This document shows, piece after piece, positions 14,917 through 21,451 of a stretch of DNA of 23,285 nt. Position 1 is the first letter of the stretch. Each line of letters opens with the position of its first letter. The position numbers and the translations under genes are program-made. The DNA is from a virus: positions 1-23,285 of the IMG/VR virus record IMGVR_UViG_3300021964_000560, one strand, 5' to 3'. The notes beneath the pieces were generated by a model. That model saw nothing but the letters and a program-made list of their open reading frames with translations. It was not told the DNA's origin and searched no databases.

Positions 14917-15198
14917 TTAAAACTGATTTTTGTTAAAAGTATCTAGCATTAGGGTAAAGTAACTGGCTTCACTGTGACGTTCAAAAGCCGCACACTTGCG
15001 ACTTACTAAAGATCCCGAATCAACAGTTATATGCTCACCTAAATAGAATCTACCCTCTAAATTCTCATATATCCAATTTAGGATATCTCTATCGTAGGTT
15101 CGAGATTCAAAAAATACTTTTTCAAAGTGCGGCGGACAATCGTCCCACTTGCGCAAGTTGTGAACATTAAGTGGATTTACTTCACCGTGTTTAAGCAT
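14917..15198 (-). CDS. Unknown phage protein (93 aa)
   Basis: The function is not recognised. The ATG overlaps the preceding gene by 8 bp (GATGCTTAA). The sequence is soluble and mixed: NPLNVHNLRKWDDCPPHFEKV, then ESRTYDRDILNWIYENLEGRFYLGEH, then SRKCAAFERHSEASYFTLML. The regular hydrophobic spacing indicates a folded alpha/beta domain. Two Cys and several His residues are present, but no paired metal motif. It ends the transcript segment before the 56-bp leader of the 72-aa gene. The coding call rests on tight packing and composition. Confidence 0.82.
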   Translation of the reverse strand: MLKHGEVNPLNVHNLRKWDDCPPHFEKVFFESRTYDRDILNWIYENLEGRFYLGEHITVDSGSLVSRKCAAFERHSEASYFTLMLDTFNKNQF

Positions 15199-15490
15199 CG
15201 TCTAACTCATCTGTGGGAGGCAAACCATTGCTGTGAAAATCACGTTGAATATCCAAGTCCTGAAACAGTCTTTGCTCCTGTGCTGTTAGTTCGCCAAATT
15301 TTCTTGGATTAGCGCACAGGGTGCATTTAGGATCACCACAGTTCAATGCATGGTGTTTGGCAAAGCGATGTGCTTCATACTGATGATCGGGCATTCCATG
15401 TGACTTGGCAATTTTTTGTTGTTTGTAAATTGCGTTTTCCTCTTTTTGAATTCGTTTACTGTGTTTTAATTTATCCTCTGACTTACTCAT
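15191..15490 (-). CDS. Small protein with CGDPKCTLCANPRK motif (99 aa)
   Basis: The N-terminal 30 residues are a charged helix (KSEDKLKHSKRIQKEENAIYKQQ). The core is HRFAKHHALNCGDPKCTLCANPRKFGELTAQEQ, in which Cys51, Cys56, Cys59 and nearby His residues could form a zinc site. The CG-x-P-x-C-x2-C-x-NPRK-x2-GE-x-TxQE pattern recalls a small conserved family found in aquatic bacteria and phages, without known function. The C-terminus is acidic. It overlaps the radical SAM gene upstream and the 93-aa gene downstream by 8 bp each. Confidence 0.82.
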   Translation of the reverse strand: MSKSEDKLKHSKRIQKEENAIYKQQKIAKSHGMPDHQYEAHRFAKHHALNCGDPKCTLCANPRKFGELTAQEQRLFQDLDIQRDFHSNGLPPTDELDDA

Positions 15491-16604
15491 ATGGAAATCC
15501 TATATCAATCATTTCGGGAAACGTTTCTGCAAAGTTTTGTTTTCTGTGCTTATCAAGTATTTTAATATATTTAATGGTATTTTCTAAGTTATTTGGCGAA
15601 GTAAGTTCTAGTTCTTTTTTAATAGGTTTTAATTCTTGAATTTGAAATTCCGGACGTTTTGCAATAGTTTTACGAATTTTTTCCGGGAGTGCAGAAACAC
15701 TATAGTAATCAGGTTCTAAAAGTAAACCTAAATACGGTTTAGGTAATTTTTCTTTTAAACACCAATGTATAAATTCGGGTAGATAATACACTGTAAAAAT
15801 ACTTACGGTGTGGCTTATACTTAATTGAAGATTAGAATATTTTTGTGTATAGACTTGGTAATTTTTGATGTTTTGATAACATTCACTCCACTTGCCCGGC
15901 CATCTGTTGTATTCAAATTGGCTTCCTGTGCCATCTATGCTTAATTGAATGTCAACATTCTTAAAATTTTTCCACAAATCCCAAAATCTACTTTCTGGAA
16001 AAATACTTGTATTTGTTATGTAATGTAATTTTAAATTCTGTGGGTTATATTTTAAAAGCGAATTTAAAAAATTAAGATGTTCTTCGACACCTGTCAGGAA
16101 TGGTTCACCTCCAGGGAATTCAAAAAGTAAAACATCCTTGGATAGACTTAATATTTGATTTGTAAAGTTTTTGTCTTTATAAAATTTATTATGCTTATAG
16201 ATTCTAATATCAGGAAATTCTTTTTGCAGTTTTTGGGTATGGCTACGCCAAAAACTACTATATTGACTACCACAAATTCGACAAGCAAAATTACATGTAT
16301 TACCAAAGGGCATACTTATAATTTTCAGCGTGTCTAAACTAGGATGTTGGTCGTTAAACACGTATTTTAAGTCTAATTGTCTTTTACTTTTTATACCTAA
16401 TTCTTCATCAACCCAACATCTTCGACATCCTGCTGGTTTAGTACCTGCTAAAAAACTATCTTTAATTTCTTGCAGTTCAGGACTAGAAAAATACGATTTT
16501 ATATCTGTAGCAATGCTATTTTTATACTTGCAACAAGGTTTTAATTCTCCTTGAGCATTGATGTCTATGCTGGTCCATGGCAAACTACAAAACGACTCAT
16601 TCAT
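15483..16604 (-). CDS. Twitch-domain radical SAM enzyme (minus-strand copy)
   Basis: This 373-aa protein starts at ATG 16604 (MNESFCSLPWTSIDI), 20 nt after the upstream gene. The longer reading lies inside that gene and is not credible. C-x-LPW at residue 6, PCC at 23-25 and CRRC at 60-63 form the N-terminal Cys region. The radical SAM triad is CNFACRIC (104-111) and PGGEP is at 164-168. LSIDGTGS and the C-terminal RKQNFAETFPEM match the plus-strand radical SAM genes. Its substrate is unknown. It stands alone among phage core genes, far from the other three, and is visibly more AT-rich than the neighbouring VWA gene. This hints at separate acquisition. No clear ribosome site precedes it. Confidence 0.92.
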   Translation of the reverse strand: MNESFCSLPWTSIDINAQGELKPCCKYKNSIATDIKSYFSSPELQEIKDSFLAGTKPAGCRRCWVDEELGIKSKRQLDLKYVFNDQHPSLDTLKIISMPFGNTCNFACRICGSQYSSFWRSHTQKLQKEFPDIRIYKHNKFYKDKNFTNQILSLSKDVLLFEFPGGEPFLTGVEEHLNFLNSLLKYNPQNLKLHYITNTSIFPESRFWDLWKNFKNVDIQLSIDGTGSQFEYNRWPGKWSECYQNIKNYQVYTQKYSNLQLSISHTVSIFTVYYLPEFIHWCLKEKLPKPYLGLLLEPDYYSVSALPEKIRKTIAKRPEFQIQELKPIKKELELTSPNNLENTIKYIKILDKHRKQNFAETFPEMIDIGFPYE

Positions 16605-16624
16605 GTAGTATTTACTAAATCGCT

Positions 16625-17920
16625 TTATGCGCCTGCCAGTTCTTTTGCTTTTTCGTAATGAGCCCAAACACCAAAGGGCGGTTCACATTCAGTGTTGCCT
16701 TTGATAATGAATACAGTATCGCAGTATTCCGGGTCACCCCACGAACCATATGGATAACCATCAGTGAACATGATAAACTTCTTAGGTTGAATATCATTTT
16801 CTTTCATGTAAGTCCAGTTACAGTCGTAGTCAGTACCGCCGCCACCTTGGGGTTCATATTCCAAGATGCTGTCGAGATTGTCACTGCTGAACACTTGATG
16901 ATTGTACACTTCTGTATCAAATGACCAGATATGAATTTTATATTCATCGTAGGCTTCCATGATGCCTTTGACTTCACCCAGGAAAGCCTTGATGTCTTCG
17001 TCACCAATACTGCCCGACATGTCCAATGCGATGTGTGCTTCAATTTGGTCCCCGGGAATCATACCTGGCATAACTGCATCCATGTTCCAACCACGTCGGC
17101 TGGGACGCATCCAACTAAAGTCATCTTTAACAATACTTTGGATCTGTTGCTGAAGCAGTTCACGCCAGTCAACTACAGGTTGCGTCAAGTCTTTAATAAG
17201 ACGTTTAACACCTGAGGGCAAGTTACCTGCACCAGTGGCCTGAGCAGCCTGTAAGACTGCTTCGCGAACTTCGTCACGAATCTGACGACGTTCCTCATCG
17301 GACATTTTAGGACGACCTTTGCCGTTGCCTTCTTTGTCTCCGTCCTTGTCATCGTCCTGATCACCTGAACCTTCCTGCTCGTCGAGGTGTTCGTCAATCA
17401 TTTTTTCAATGAGATCGCCAATGTCAATCTTCTCAGCCTTTTCATATAAGTCGTCATAGACTTCTTCGGCACTCCAGCCTTGATATTTTGTGTCATGCAG
17501 GCAAGGAGTAATCTTGTCGCCAATCCGTTGTTCAACCAAGTCTGCGTTTACGCAAAAGTCTGCGGCGCAGTTAAAAAGCATGGGGTCACGATCTGGACCG
17601 CAACGACCCATATGGTCGTAGACGTTATGTAAAACTTCATGTCCAAATAAGAATTCAAGTTCTTTGGGTTTGAGTTTGTTTACAAATTCGGTATTGTAGT
17701 AAAATTTCCTGCCATTGGTTGCGGCAGTGCCACACCACGAATCAGCATTAACCAATTCCAAGCGAGTAGCCAAGTTACCAAAAAACGGAGCACGAAGCAA
17801 CAAGCCAATTCGAGCAGTGGTCAATTTTTCACGCACCGCACGATCCAATGCGGGATCTGTCGTTTCGGTTAGCCTGCCAGCAATGCCGGACTTGGGATTA
17901 GTTGTAGTATCTTTTGACAT
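16625..17920 (-). CDS. HEXXH metallopeptidase-like protein with C-terminal VWA domain
   Basis: This is a 431-aa protein. The N-terminal domain (about 25-165) has the zinc motif HEVLHNVYDH (His94, Glu95, His98), typical of VWA-like predicted metallopeptidases. Residues 175-205 are an acidic Asp/Gly/Glu linker. Residues about 293-430 form a VWA fold with the MIDAS motif DMSGS (Asp300, Ser302, Ser304), a GGGGTDY loop and FTDGYP. Such proteins pair with MoxR-type AAA+ ATPases as chaperone or insertase-like machines, and a MoxR ATPase gene lies directly upstream. The pair may process or remodel a host or virion protein; whether the HEXXH is active is unknown. It has its own sigma70-like promoter and an AGGAG ribosome site. 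Confidence 0.9.
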   Translation of the reverse strand: MSKDTTTNPKSGIAGRLTETTDPALDRAVREKLTTARIGLLLRAPFFGNLATRLELVNADSWCGTAATNGRKFYYNTEFVNKLKPKELEFLFGHEVLHNVYDHMGRCGPDRDPMLFNCAADFCVNADLVEQRIGDKITPCLHDTKYQGWSAEEVYDDLYEKAEKIDIGDLIEKMIDEHLDEQEGSGDQDDDKDGDKEGNGKGRPKMSDEERRQIRDEVREAVLQAAQATGAGNLPSGVKRLIKDLTQPVVDWRELLQQQIQSIVKDDFSWMRPSRRGWNMDAVMPGMIPGDQIEAHIALDMSGSIGDEDIKAFLGEVKGIMEAYDEYKIHIWSFDTEVYNHQVFSSDNLDSILEYEPQGGGGTDYDCNWTYMKENDIQPKKFIMFTDGYPYGSWGDPEYCDTVFIIKGNTECEPPFGVWAHYEKAKELAGA

Positions 17921-18040
17921 TTCTGCTCCTTGTTATTGTATATTATACTACCAATTTGAATTATTGTCTATTAATACTAAAGTATTAAAAGGGGAGGACT
18001 TACATGGTAAAGAAAGGAGTAAGACCAATGCCTCCATAAA
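17921..18040 (-). promoter_or_regulatory. Promoter A with palindrome, upstream of the VWA gene
   Basis: This 120-bp gap holds a sigma70-like promoter read leftwards: -35 TAGACA (17970-17965), 17-bp spacer, -10 TATAAT (17947-17942). TACTWWAGTA (here TACTAAAGTA on the plus strand, 17975-17984) lies 4 bp upstream of the -35, inside the longer palindrome TTAATACTAAAGTATTAA (17971-17988). The spacer shares AGACAATAATTCA with the promoter at 19.2 kb. AGGAG precedes the ATG. The part from 17989 to 18040 shows no convincing gene or terminator. Confidence 0.65.
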
Positions 18041-19147
18041 CTATCGATTGCCGGCGCTTGCGGCTACAATGTACTTACCAAACCTCTTGTGGAACTCATC
18101 GAAATTCTTGAGTTTGCCAGGAACAAACGGCAGGTTGTAAGTGGTAAGAGCAGTACGAGCACCCATAACAGTCAACTCCGTTGTAAAATTATCCATCATA
18201 TAACGGAAGAAGTTATCTGCCATCTCATGCCATTCTGCATTAGGCTTGCCACCAATCTTGTCTGCGGCATCCTTAAGTTCGTAGCACATACTGACTACCA
18301 AACTGTACATGGCGCTGACTTCTTTTATTTTGAGTTCTTTGACCTTACCAGCCAATACATCTTCAGGCTTGGGTAACTGTCCGGCAATCTTGCGGTGAGC
18401 CATAAACTTAACAGCCACACCTTCACCCACAGCACCTGTTACCAAGTCAGTGAGATCTGCCTCACCTACATCCTCATCTTCAAGGATTTCGCTAACAAAA
18501 GTCCACGAGCGAGGCGTAGCAAAACTACGACTGCTACTACGCGGATCAAAGTCGTATAGGTCCTGCTTGGCAAAACCAATGTAACCTACCACGTCTTTGT
18601 GGATACGGTTAATGGTAGCCCAAGTCTCCCATGCTTGGTGGTCTACTCGCATCTCCAAGTGCAGGAAACGGTTAGCCAACGGAGCAGGCATACGATAAGT
18701 AACACCCTTGTCCGATTCACGGTTACCAGCCGCAATCACTACCACATTGTCAGGCAGTTTATACTTGCCAATTCGGCGGTTAAGAATCAACTGATAAGCC
18801 GCAGCCTGGATGCTGGGAGCCGCTGAGTTCATCTCGTCCAAGAACAAAACGACCACAGGATACTGACTGGCCAACTCTTCGTCGGGCAAGTCAATGGGCG
18901 GTGCCCAATCCATCAAGCCATTGTCTTTATTGTAGTAAGGGATACCACGCAGGTCGGTGGGCTCCATTTGTGCCAGGCGCAGGTCAATCATTAGACCCTT
19001 TTGCTCTTCAGCAATACTGGCAACCACTTCACTTTTGCCAATGCCTGGAGGACCCCAGAGAAATACCGGACGCTTCTTGTCAAAGCATTTTGTAATCAAC
19101 CGTTTTGCCTGCTCGGTAGTAACGGTGCGATGTTCACTTACTGTCAT
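18041..19147 (-). CDS. MoxR-family AAA+ ATPase (phage CobS-like)
   Basis: This 368-aa protein has Walker A GPPGIGKS (32-39), Walker B VVLFLDEMN (99-107) and sensor-1 VVIAAGNRE (136-144, Asn142). MPAPLANRF (153-161) places an arginine-finger type residue. DLRLAQMEPTDLRGIPYY is the MoxR/CobS-type insert. Such ATPases remodel proteins together with VWA partners, and the VWA+HEXXH gene follows on the same strand. Marine T4-like phage homologues are often labelled cobS (cobaltochelatase subunit). No other cobalamin gene is present here, so a generic MoxR role is the safer reading. A GGAG ribosome site and its own promoter precede it. Confidence 0.94.
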   Translation of the reverse strand: MTVSEHRTVTTEQAKRLITKCFDKKRPVFLWGPPGIGKSEVVASIAEEQKGLMIDLRLAQMEPTDLRGIPYYNKDNGLMDWAPPIDLPDEELASQYPVVVLFLDEMNSAAPSIQAAAYQLILNRRIGKYKLPDNVVVIAAGNRESDKGVTYRMPAPLANRFLHLEMRVDHQAWETWATINRIHKDVVGYIGFAKQDLYDFDPRSSSRSFATPRSWTFVSEILEDEDVGEADLTDLVTGAVGEGVAVKFMAHRKIAGQLPKPEDVLAGKVKELKIKEVSAMYSLVVSMCYELKDAADKIGGKPNAEWHEMADNFFRYMMDNFTTELTVMGARTALTTYNLPFVPGKLKNFDEFHKRFGKYIVAASAGNR

Positions 19148-19217
19148 AAAATACTCCTTTCAACATATCTATATTATATGACTTTTCTGAATTATTGTCT
19201 GTAGTTTTTTTACAACA
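19148..19217 (-). promoter_or_regulatory. Promoter B, upstream of the MoxR gene
   Basis: Reading leftwards: -35 CAGACA (19201-19196), 17-bp spacer, -10 TATAAT (19178-19173), then GGAG before the ATG at 19147. The 13 bases AGACAATAATTCA are identical to promoter A and sit at the same distance from the -10. The TACTWWAGTA palindrome is absent here; an A/T run is found instead. Confidence 0.65.
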
Positions 19218-19586
19218 CTACCACGAACTATTGTAAAAAACTTTCAAACCCAAGAACAGTTCTGCCCGGGCATTTCGGACGAACTCTAATACTGATTGCT
19301 TATAGTAATTGTCACTGTCTTCGCCAAAAAAGAACCCTTTAGTTTGCGGTAGTTGGTCATTAATTACTGCCTGTTCTAAGTTTTTGAGATCATCCCAAGA
19401 GAGTTCCAACTCAACGCCGTTGAACATATTATTGCCTTCTGCATTATAGTCAGGATTTCGTTTGGCCCAGATTTGTTCCATCCAACCCTGAAGGTTGGGA
19501 TGTTTACGCCAGTAGGCAATTTCTCGGCTTTCGTCCCACGTGCCTTCTTTGTTGGCACGGCAGTATGCAAATTGATCCAACCCCAT
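19218..19586 (-). CDS. Unknown protein of the MGLDQFAYCR type (122 aa)
   Basis: The ATG at 19586 overlaps the previous stop by one base (TAATG), giving MGLDQFAYCRAN. This resembles the widespread MGLDMYLYA family start. IAYWRKHPNLQGWM and a later DDLKNLEQAVI fit the family, as do KGFFFGEDSDNYYKQSVLEFV and the end LGLKVFYNSSW. Members occur in bacteria and phages and have no established function. It is soluble, with no membrane segment. It is probably co-transcribed with the 92-aa and 89-aa genes upstream. Confidence 0.85.
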   Translation of the reverse strand: MGLDQFAYCRANKEGTWDESREIAYWRKHPNLQGWMEQIWAKRNPDYNAEGNNMFNGVELELSWDDLKNLEQAVINDQLPQTKGFFFGEDSDNYYKQSVLEFVRNARAELFLGLKVFYNSSW

Positions 19587-19864
19587 TATACAGCCTCCAA
19601 CATGTTGGCAGGCACACGCCACAGGCCATAGCCTGGACTGCGGACAGTGACATACTTACGAGCAATCTTAGTGACATCACCGACATAAGTCTGACCATTG
19701 CGACTGCTAGTGAACTTAACCTTGGTGCCTATAACCAGGCTACCACGATTTTCTTTTACCAACTGATTACGAGCAAATTTAATTGCCATTGAAATACTGT
19801 TCAACTGCTCGTTGGTAAAGTTACCAGAGATGATAGCGTGATTGATGTCGTTGATTGAAACCAT
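19586..19864 (-). CDS. Small protein with KOW/SH3-like C-terminal domain (92 aa)
   Basis: Residues 1-38 are helical (SINDINHAIISGNFTNEQLNSISMAIKFARNQL). Residues 42-90 look like a small beta-barrel: SLVIGTKVKFTSSRNGQTYVGDVTKIARKYVTVRS then GLWRVPANML. This is a KOW/SH3-like fold that often contacts RNA or ribosomes. The function is unknown. A strong AAGGAG ribosome site precedes the ATG. It lies 11 nt after the 89-aa gene and is coupled to the 122-aa gene. I recall phage proteins with the NDINxAIISGxF start, unverified. Confidence 0.85.
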   Translation of the reverse strand: MVSINDINHAIISGNFTNEQLNSISMAIKFARNQLVKENRGSLVIGTKVKFTSSRNGQTYVGDVTKIARKYVTVRSPGYGLWRVPANMLEAV

Positions 19865-19875
19865 TTTAGTTCTCC

Positions 19876-20145
19876 TTAAGCCAAGTCAACTTGAACAGGC
19901 GTAATGCTACCATTCACGCCGTTATAATTAAAGCCAAAACCAACAGGCATTTCTTTGTCGCCACGACGTTTTGCATGACGGCGTTCTTTTGCCAAATTCA
20001 TAAGAGCGAGTTGAGTCGCTATCGCATGCTGATTAGTGCAGATATCGGCAGTGCCAGCCACTGTGGTGTAAAAACCAACACCATCGACAATAACACGAAT
20101 ACGTTGGCTGTTTTTGAAGCCGGTGATAAAAGTGGGTGTACGCAT
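19876..20145 (-). CDS. Unknown small protein (89 aa)
   Basis: The function is not recognised. It starts with a beta-rich segment (RTPTFITGFKNSQRIRVIVDGVGFYTTVAG). A helix with ATQLALMNLAKERRHAKRRGDKEMP follows, strongly basic in the middle, and then a Gly/Asn/Val-rich tail. The basic helix could bind nucleic acid. It is the first gene behind promoter C and has a GGAG ribosome site 7 nt before the ATG. Neighbouring genes are of the same size and style. Confidence 0.82.
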   Translation of the reverse strand: MRTPTFITGFKNSQRIRVIVDGVGFYTTVAGTADICTNQHAIATQLALMNLAKERRHAKRRGDKEMPVGFGFNYNGVNGSITPVQVDLA

Positions 20146-20232
20146 TTCAAACTCCTTTTCTTACACTATGCCTATATTATAGCAAAATGACGAATTTCGA
20201 GCAAGTACTACTTTAGTAGTAATACTTTAGTA
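20146..20232 (-). promoter_or_regulatory. Promoter C with two palindromes, upstream of the 89-aa gene
   Basis: Reading leftwards: -35 TTGCTC (20204-20199), 17-bp spacer, extended -10 TGCTATAAT (hexamer 20181-20176), GGAG, ATG at 20145. TACTTTAGTA (plus strand) occurs twice, at 20209-20218, which is 4 bp from the -35, and again at 20223-20232, touching the stop of the preceding gene. Flanks are nearly identical to promoter D. Confidence 0.7.
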
Positions 20233-20472
20233 CTACCATTCTTTCTTGCCGCCCAATTCTTCGTTCCAGTCATAGCCCGCATTGTATTCGGCTATCTGAT
20301 CCTTGGTCATAAAACGCTCTTCAATCTCGTCACTTTGATAAGTGGCATCTGTGAAAAAGTGTGGGCGACGTGGACGGCTGTACCAACTGTCAGCGGAGCC
20401 ACGGTCAAATGGACCACCGTGGCGTCCGTCGTAAAATCTGCCCTTGTATTCTTTAATTTCGGTGCTTTGCAT
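20233..20472 (-). CDS. Unknown small protein with DRGSADSWYSRP motif (79 aa)
   Basis: The protein is rich in charged and aromatic residues: GRFYDGRHGGPFDRGSADSWYSRPRRPHFF, then MTKDQIAEYNAGYDWNEELGGKKEW. The DRGSADS-x-Y-x-RP-x2-PH and AY-x-AGY-x2-NE pattern recalls a small family seen in aquatic bacteria and phages. Its function is not established. It is soluble and likely compact. A clear GGAG ribosome site precedes the ATG, and promoter D lies directly upstream. Confidence 0.85.
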   Translation of the reverse strand: MQSTEIKEYKGRFYDGRHGGPFDRGSADSWYSRPRRPHFFTDATYQSDEIEERFMTKDQIAEYNAGYDWNEELGGKKEW

Positions 20473-20550
20473 TTATTACTCCTTTTCTTTAACCTATTCC
20501 ATATTGTAGCAAAAAAAGGAATATTCTGCAAGTACTACTTAAGTATTAAT
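20473..20550 (-). promoter_or_regulatory. Promoter D with palindrome, upstream of the 79-aa gene
   Basis: Reading leftwards: -35 TTGCAG (20531-20526), 17-bp spacer, extended -10 TGCTACAAT (hexamer 20508-20503), GGAG, ATG at 20472. TACTTAAGTA (20536-20545) is a perfect palindrome exactly 4 bp upstream of the -35 and overlaps the stop codon of the preceding gene. The block GCAAGTACTACTTAAGTA matches promoter C at 17 of 18 bases. Confidence 0.7.
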
Positions 20551-20922
20551 TTCCAAGTTATCCAAGTATGAGCGCAAGTCACCGTCCATCAGACTCAACA
20601 TACTGGCTTCGGTTTCGTCAAACACAATTATTTTTTTATTTTGAAACAAGTAGTAAGGACCTTGAAAGTATCGTTCAAGTTGGATAAGGTTTTTACTGGA
20701 CAAAGGCGACTTTAATGTATACTCGTAACCTTTTAGTTTAACATTGTCCATTAAAAATTGATAACCAATTAAGTTTAATCTCAGACTTTCATTGTCTACA
20801 GGATTAAACCAAATGCGGCGTTGCCAGGTACTTAGTTGTTGTACAGGTATATTCGACGAAGTCAGAAATACTTCGGTCAACTGTCTTTGTGTATACCTTT
20901 TAGGGGAAGATTTGGTCACCAC
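20539..20922 (-). CDS. Unknown phage protein (127 aa)
   Basis: The function is not recognised. The likely start is GTG at 20922 or the adjacent GTG at 20919, giving a 20-23 bp overlap with the preceding gene; a TTG further in cannot be excluded. The sequence is mixed alpha/beta: TQRQLTEVFLTSSNIPVQQLSTWQRRIWF, then LRLNLIGYQFLMDNVKLKGYEYTL, then GPYYLFQNKKIIVFDETEASMLSLMDGDL. It has no Cys, no membrane segment and no known motif. The pattern of a DNA-binding-like first third followed by a beta-strand region could suit a small regulator. Confidence 0.78.
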   Translation of the reverse strand: MVTKSSPKRYTQRQLTEVFLTSSNIPVQQLSTWQRRIWFNPVDNESLRLNLIGYQFLMDNVKLKGYEYTLKSPLSSKNLIQLERYFQGPYYLFQNKKIIVFDETEASMLSLMDGDLRSYLDNLEINT

Positions 20923-21187
20923 TTTTTAAAAGCACCACAGTGAATTGGTCTGTTTTAAAAAGTACGTTTAGTTTTTTAGCAAGATTGATTGCATGTCCGG
21001 GATTACTAAATGAAGTCTTTTTATACTTAGGACCTGGGTAACTGACCAACATGTTACCGGACTTTAAATTAATAGGTTTGTTTTCGTAAAACACAGCCCA
21101 AATACCTTCACTACTGAGAACTTGTTCAGTTTTATAGTTTTGTTTGTTTACATACTCGACAAGTACATTAGGTTTGGGTCTACTCAT
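20900..21187 (-). CDS. Unknown small protein (95 aa)
   Basis: The function is not recognised. The ATG at 21187 follows GAGA and a late-promoter-like motif. The protein is basic and beta-rich: VLVEYVNKQNYKTEQVLSSEGIWAVFYENKPINLKSGN, then a Pro/Lys-rich loop, then a helix with NPGHAINLAKKLNVLF and a final strand QFTVVLLKSGD. It resembles small single-domain phage proteins in size, with no catalytic motif. It overlaps the 127-aa gene. Confidence 0.8.
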   Translation of the reverse strand: MSRPKPNVLVEYVNKQNYKTEQVLSSEGIWAVFYENKPINLKSGNMLVSYPGPKYKKTSFSNPGHAINLAKKLNVLFKTDQFTVVLLKSGDQIFP

Positions 21188-21205
21188 TGAAGTTCTCTAC
21201 TATAT

Positions 21206-21213
21206 TATTTATC
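21206..21213 (-). promoter_or_regulatory. Candidate T4-like late promoter
   Basis: GATAAATA on the minus strand fits the late motif NATAAATA of T4-like marine phages and is 7 of 8 bases identical to the T4 consensus TATAAATA. It lies about 19 nt before the ATG of the 95-aa gene, in the only gap of this part of the run. A -35 is not required for such promoters. Confidence 0.45.
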
Positions 21214-21217
21214 TTTT

Positions 21218-21233
21218 AAAACTACGTAGTTTT
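21218..21233. repeat. 16-bp perfect palindrome AAAACTACGTAGTTTT
   Basis: This perfect inverted repeat starts directly after the stop codon of the 72-aa gene and lies 4 bp upstream of the late-promoter-like motif. It could be a weak terminator hairpin or an operator. The core CTACGTAG is similar in style to the TACTWWAGTA sites at 18-20.5 kb. Confidence 0.6.
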
Positions 21234-21451
21234 TACCAATTGCCACCGTCCATTCTTACATTGGTACTCATACCATCATTTTGTACAAGTATTTTACTTA
21301 GTTTGGTGCAGTGCGCCAGCAAATCAAAAATATCATTATGCAAACTACGTGCTTCGTTGGCGGAAAGTGTCAAGTTTTGCTTACCAGTCTGGTTCATTAA
21401 TTTGACTTTATCACTAAACGATTTAACGTGTAGGGTAAGATTATTTTCCAT
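21233..21451 (-). CDS. Unknown small protein (72 aa)
   Basis: ATG 21451 is chosen because AAGG lies about 8 nt upstream; it overlaps the preceding gene by 11 bp. The protein is ENNLTLHVKSFSDKVKLMNQ, then a helix with LSANEARSLHNDIFDLLAHCTKLSKIL, and a short polar tail. The helical pattern is clean and amphipathic, typical of a small phage protein that oligomerises or binds a partner. No family is recognised. Confidence 0.78.
   Translation of the reverse strand: MENNLTLHVKSFSDKVKLMNQTGKQNLTLSANEARSLHNDIFDLLAHCTKLSKILVQNDGMSTNVRMDGGNW

Noticed and set aside
16658-17215. Plus-strand frames opposite the VWA gene
   Set aside because: They mirror the coding strand of a gene with HEXXH and MIDAS motifs and carry no recognisable signal of their own.
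17971-17988. Palindrome as a rho-independent terminator of the MoxR gene
   Set aside because: The stem is almost all A/T and no U-tract follows in the transcribed direction; its fixed place near a -35 fits a regulatory site better.
17989-18040. 29-codon frame in the gap after the MoxR gene, running through promoter A
   Set aside because: It has no ribosome site and no coherent composition, and it runs over the palindrome and promoter.
18041-19147. Cobaltochelatase CobS acting in cobalamin synthesis
   Set aside because: No CobN or CobT chelatase subunit or other cobalamin gene is seen; the adjacent VWA protein carries an HEXXH motif and fits a MoxR-VWA pair.
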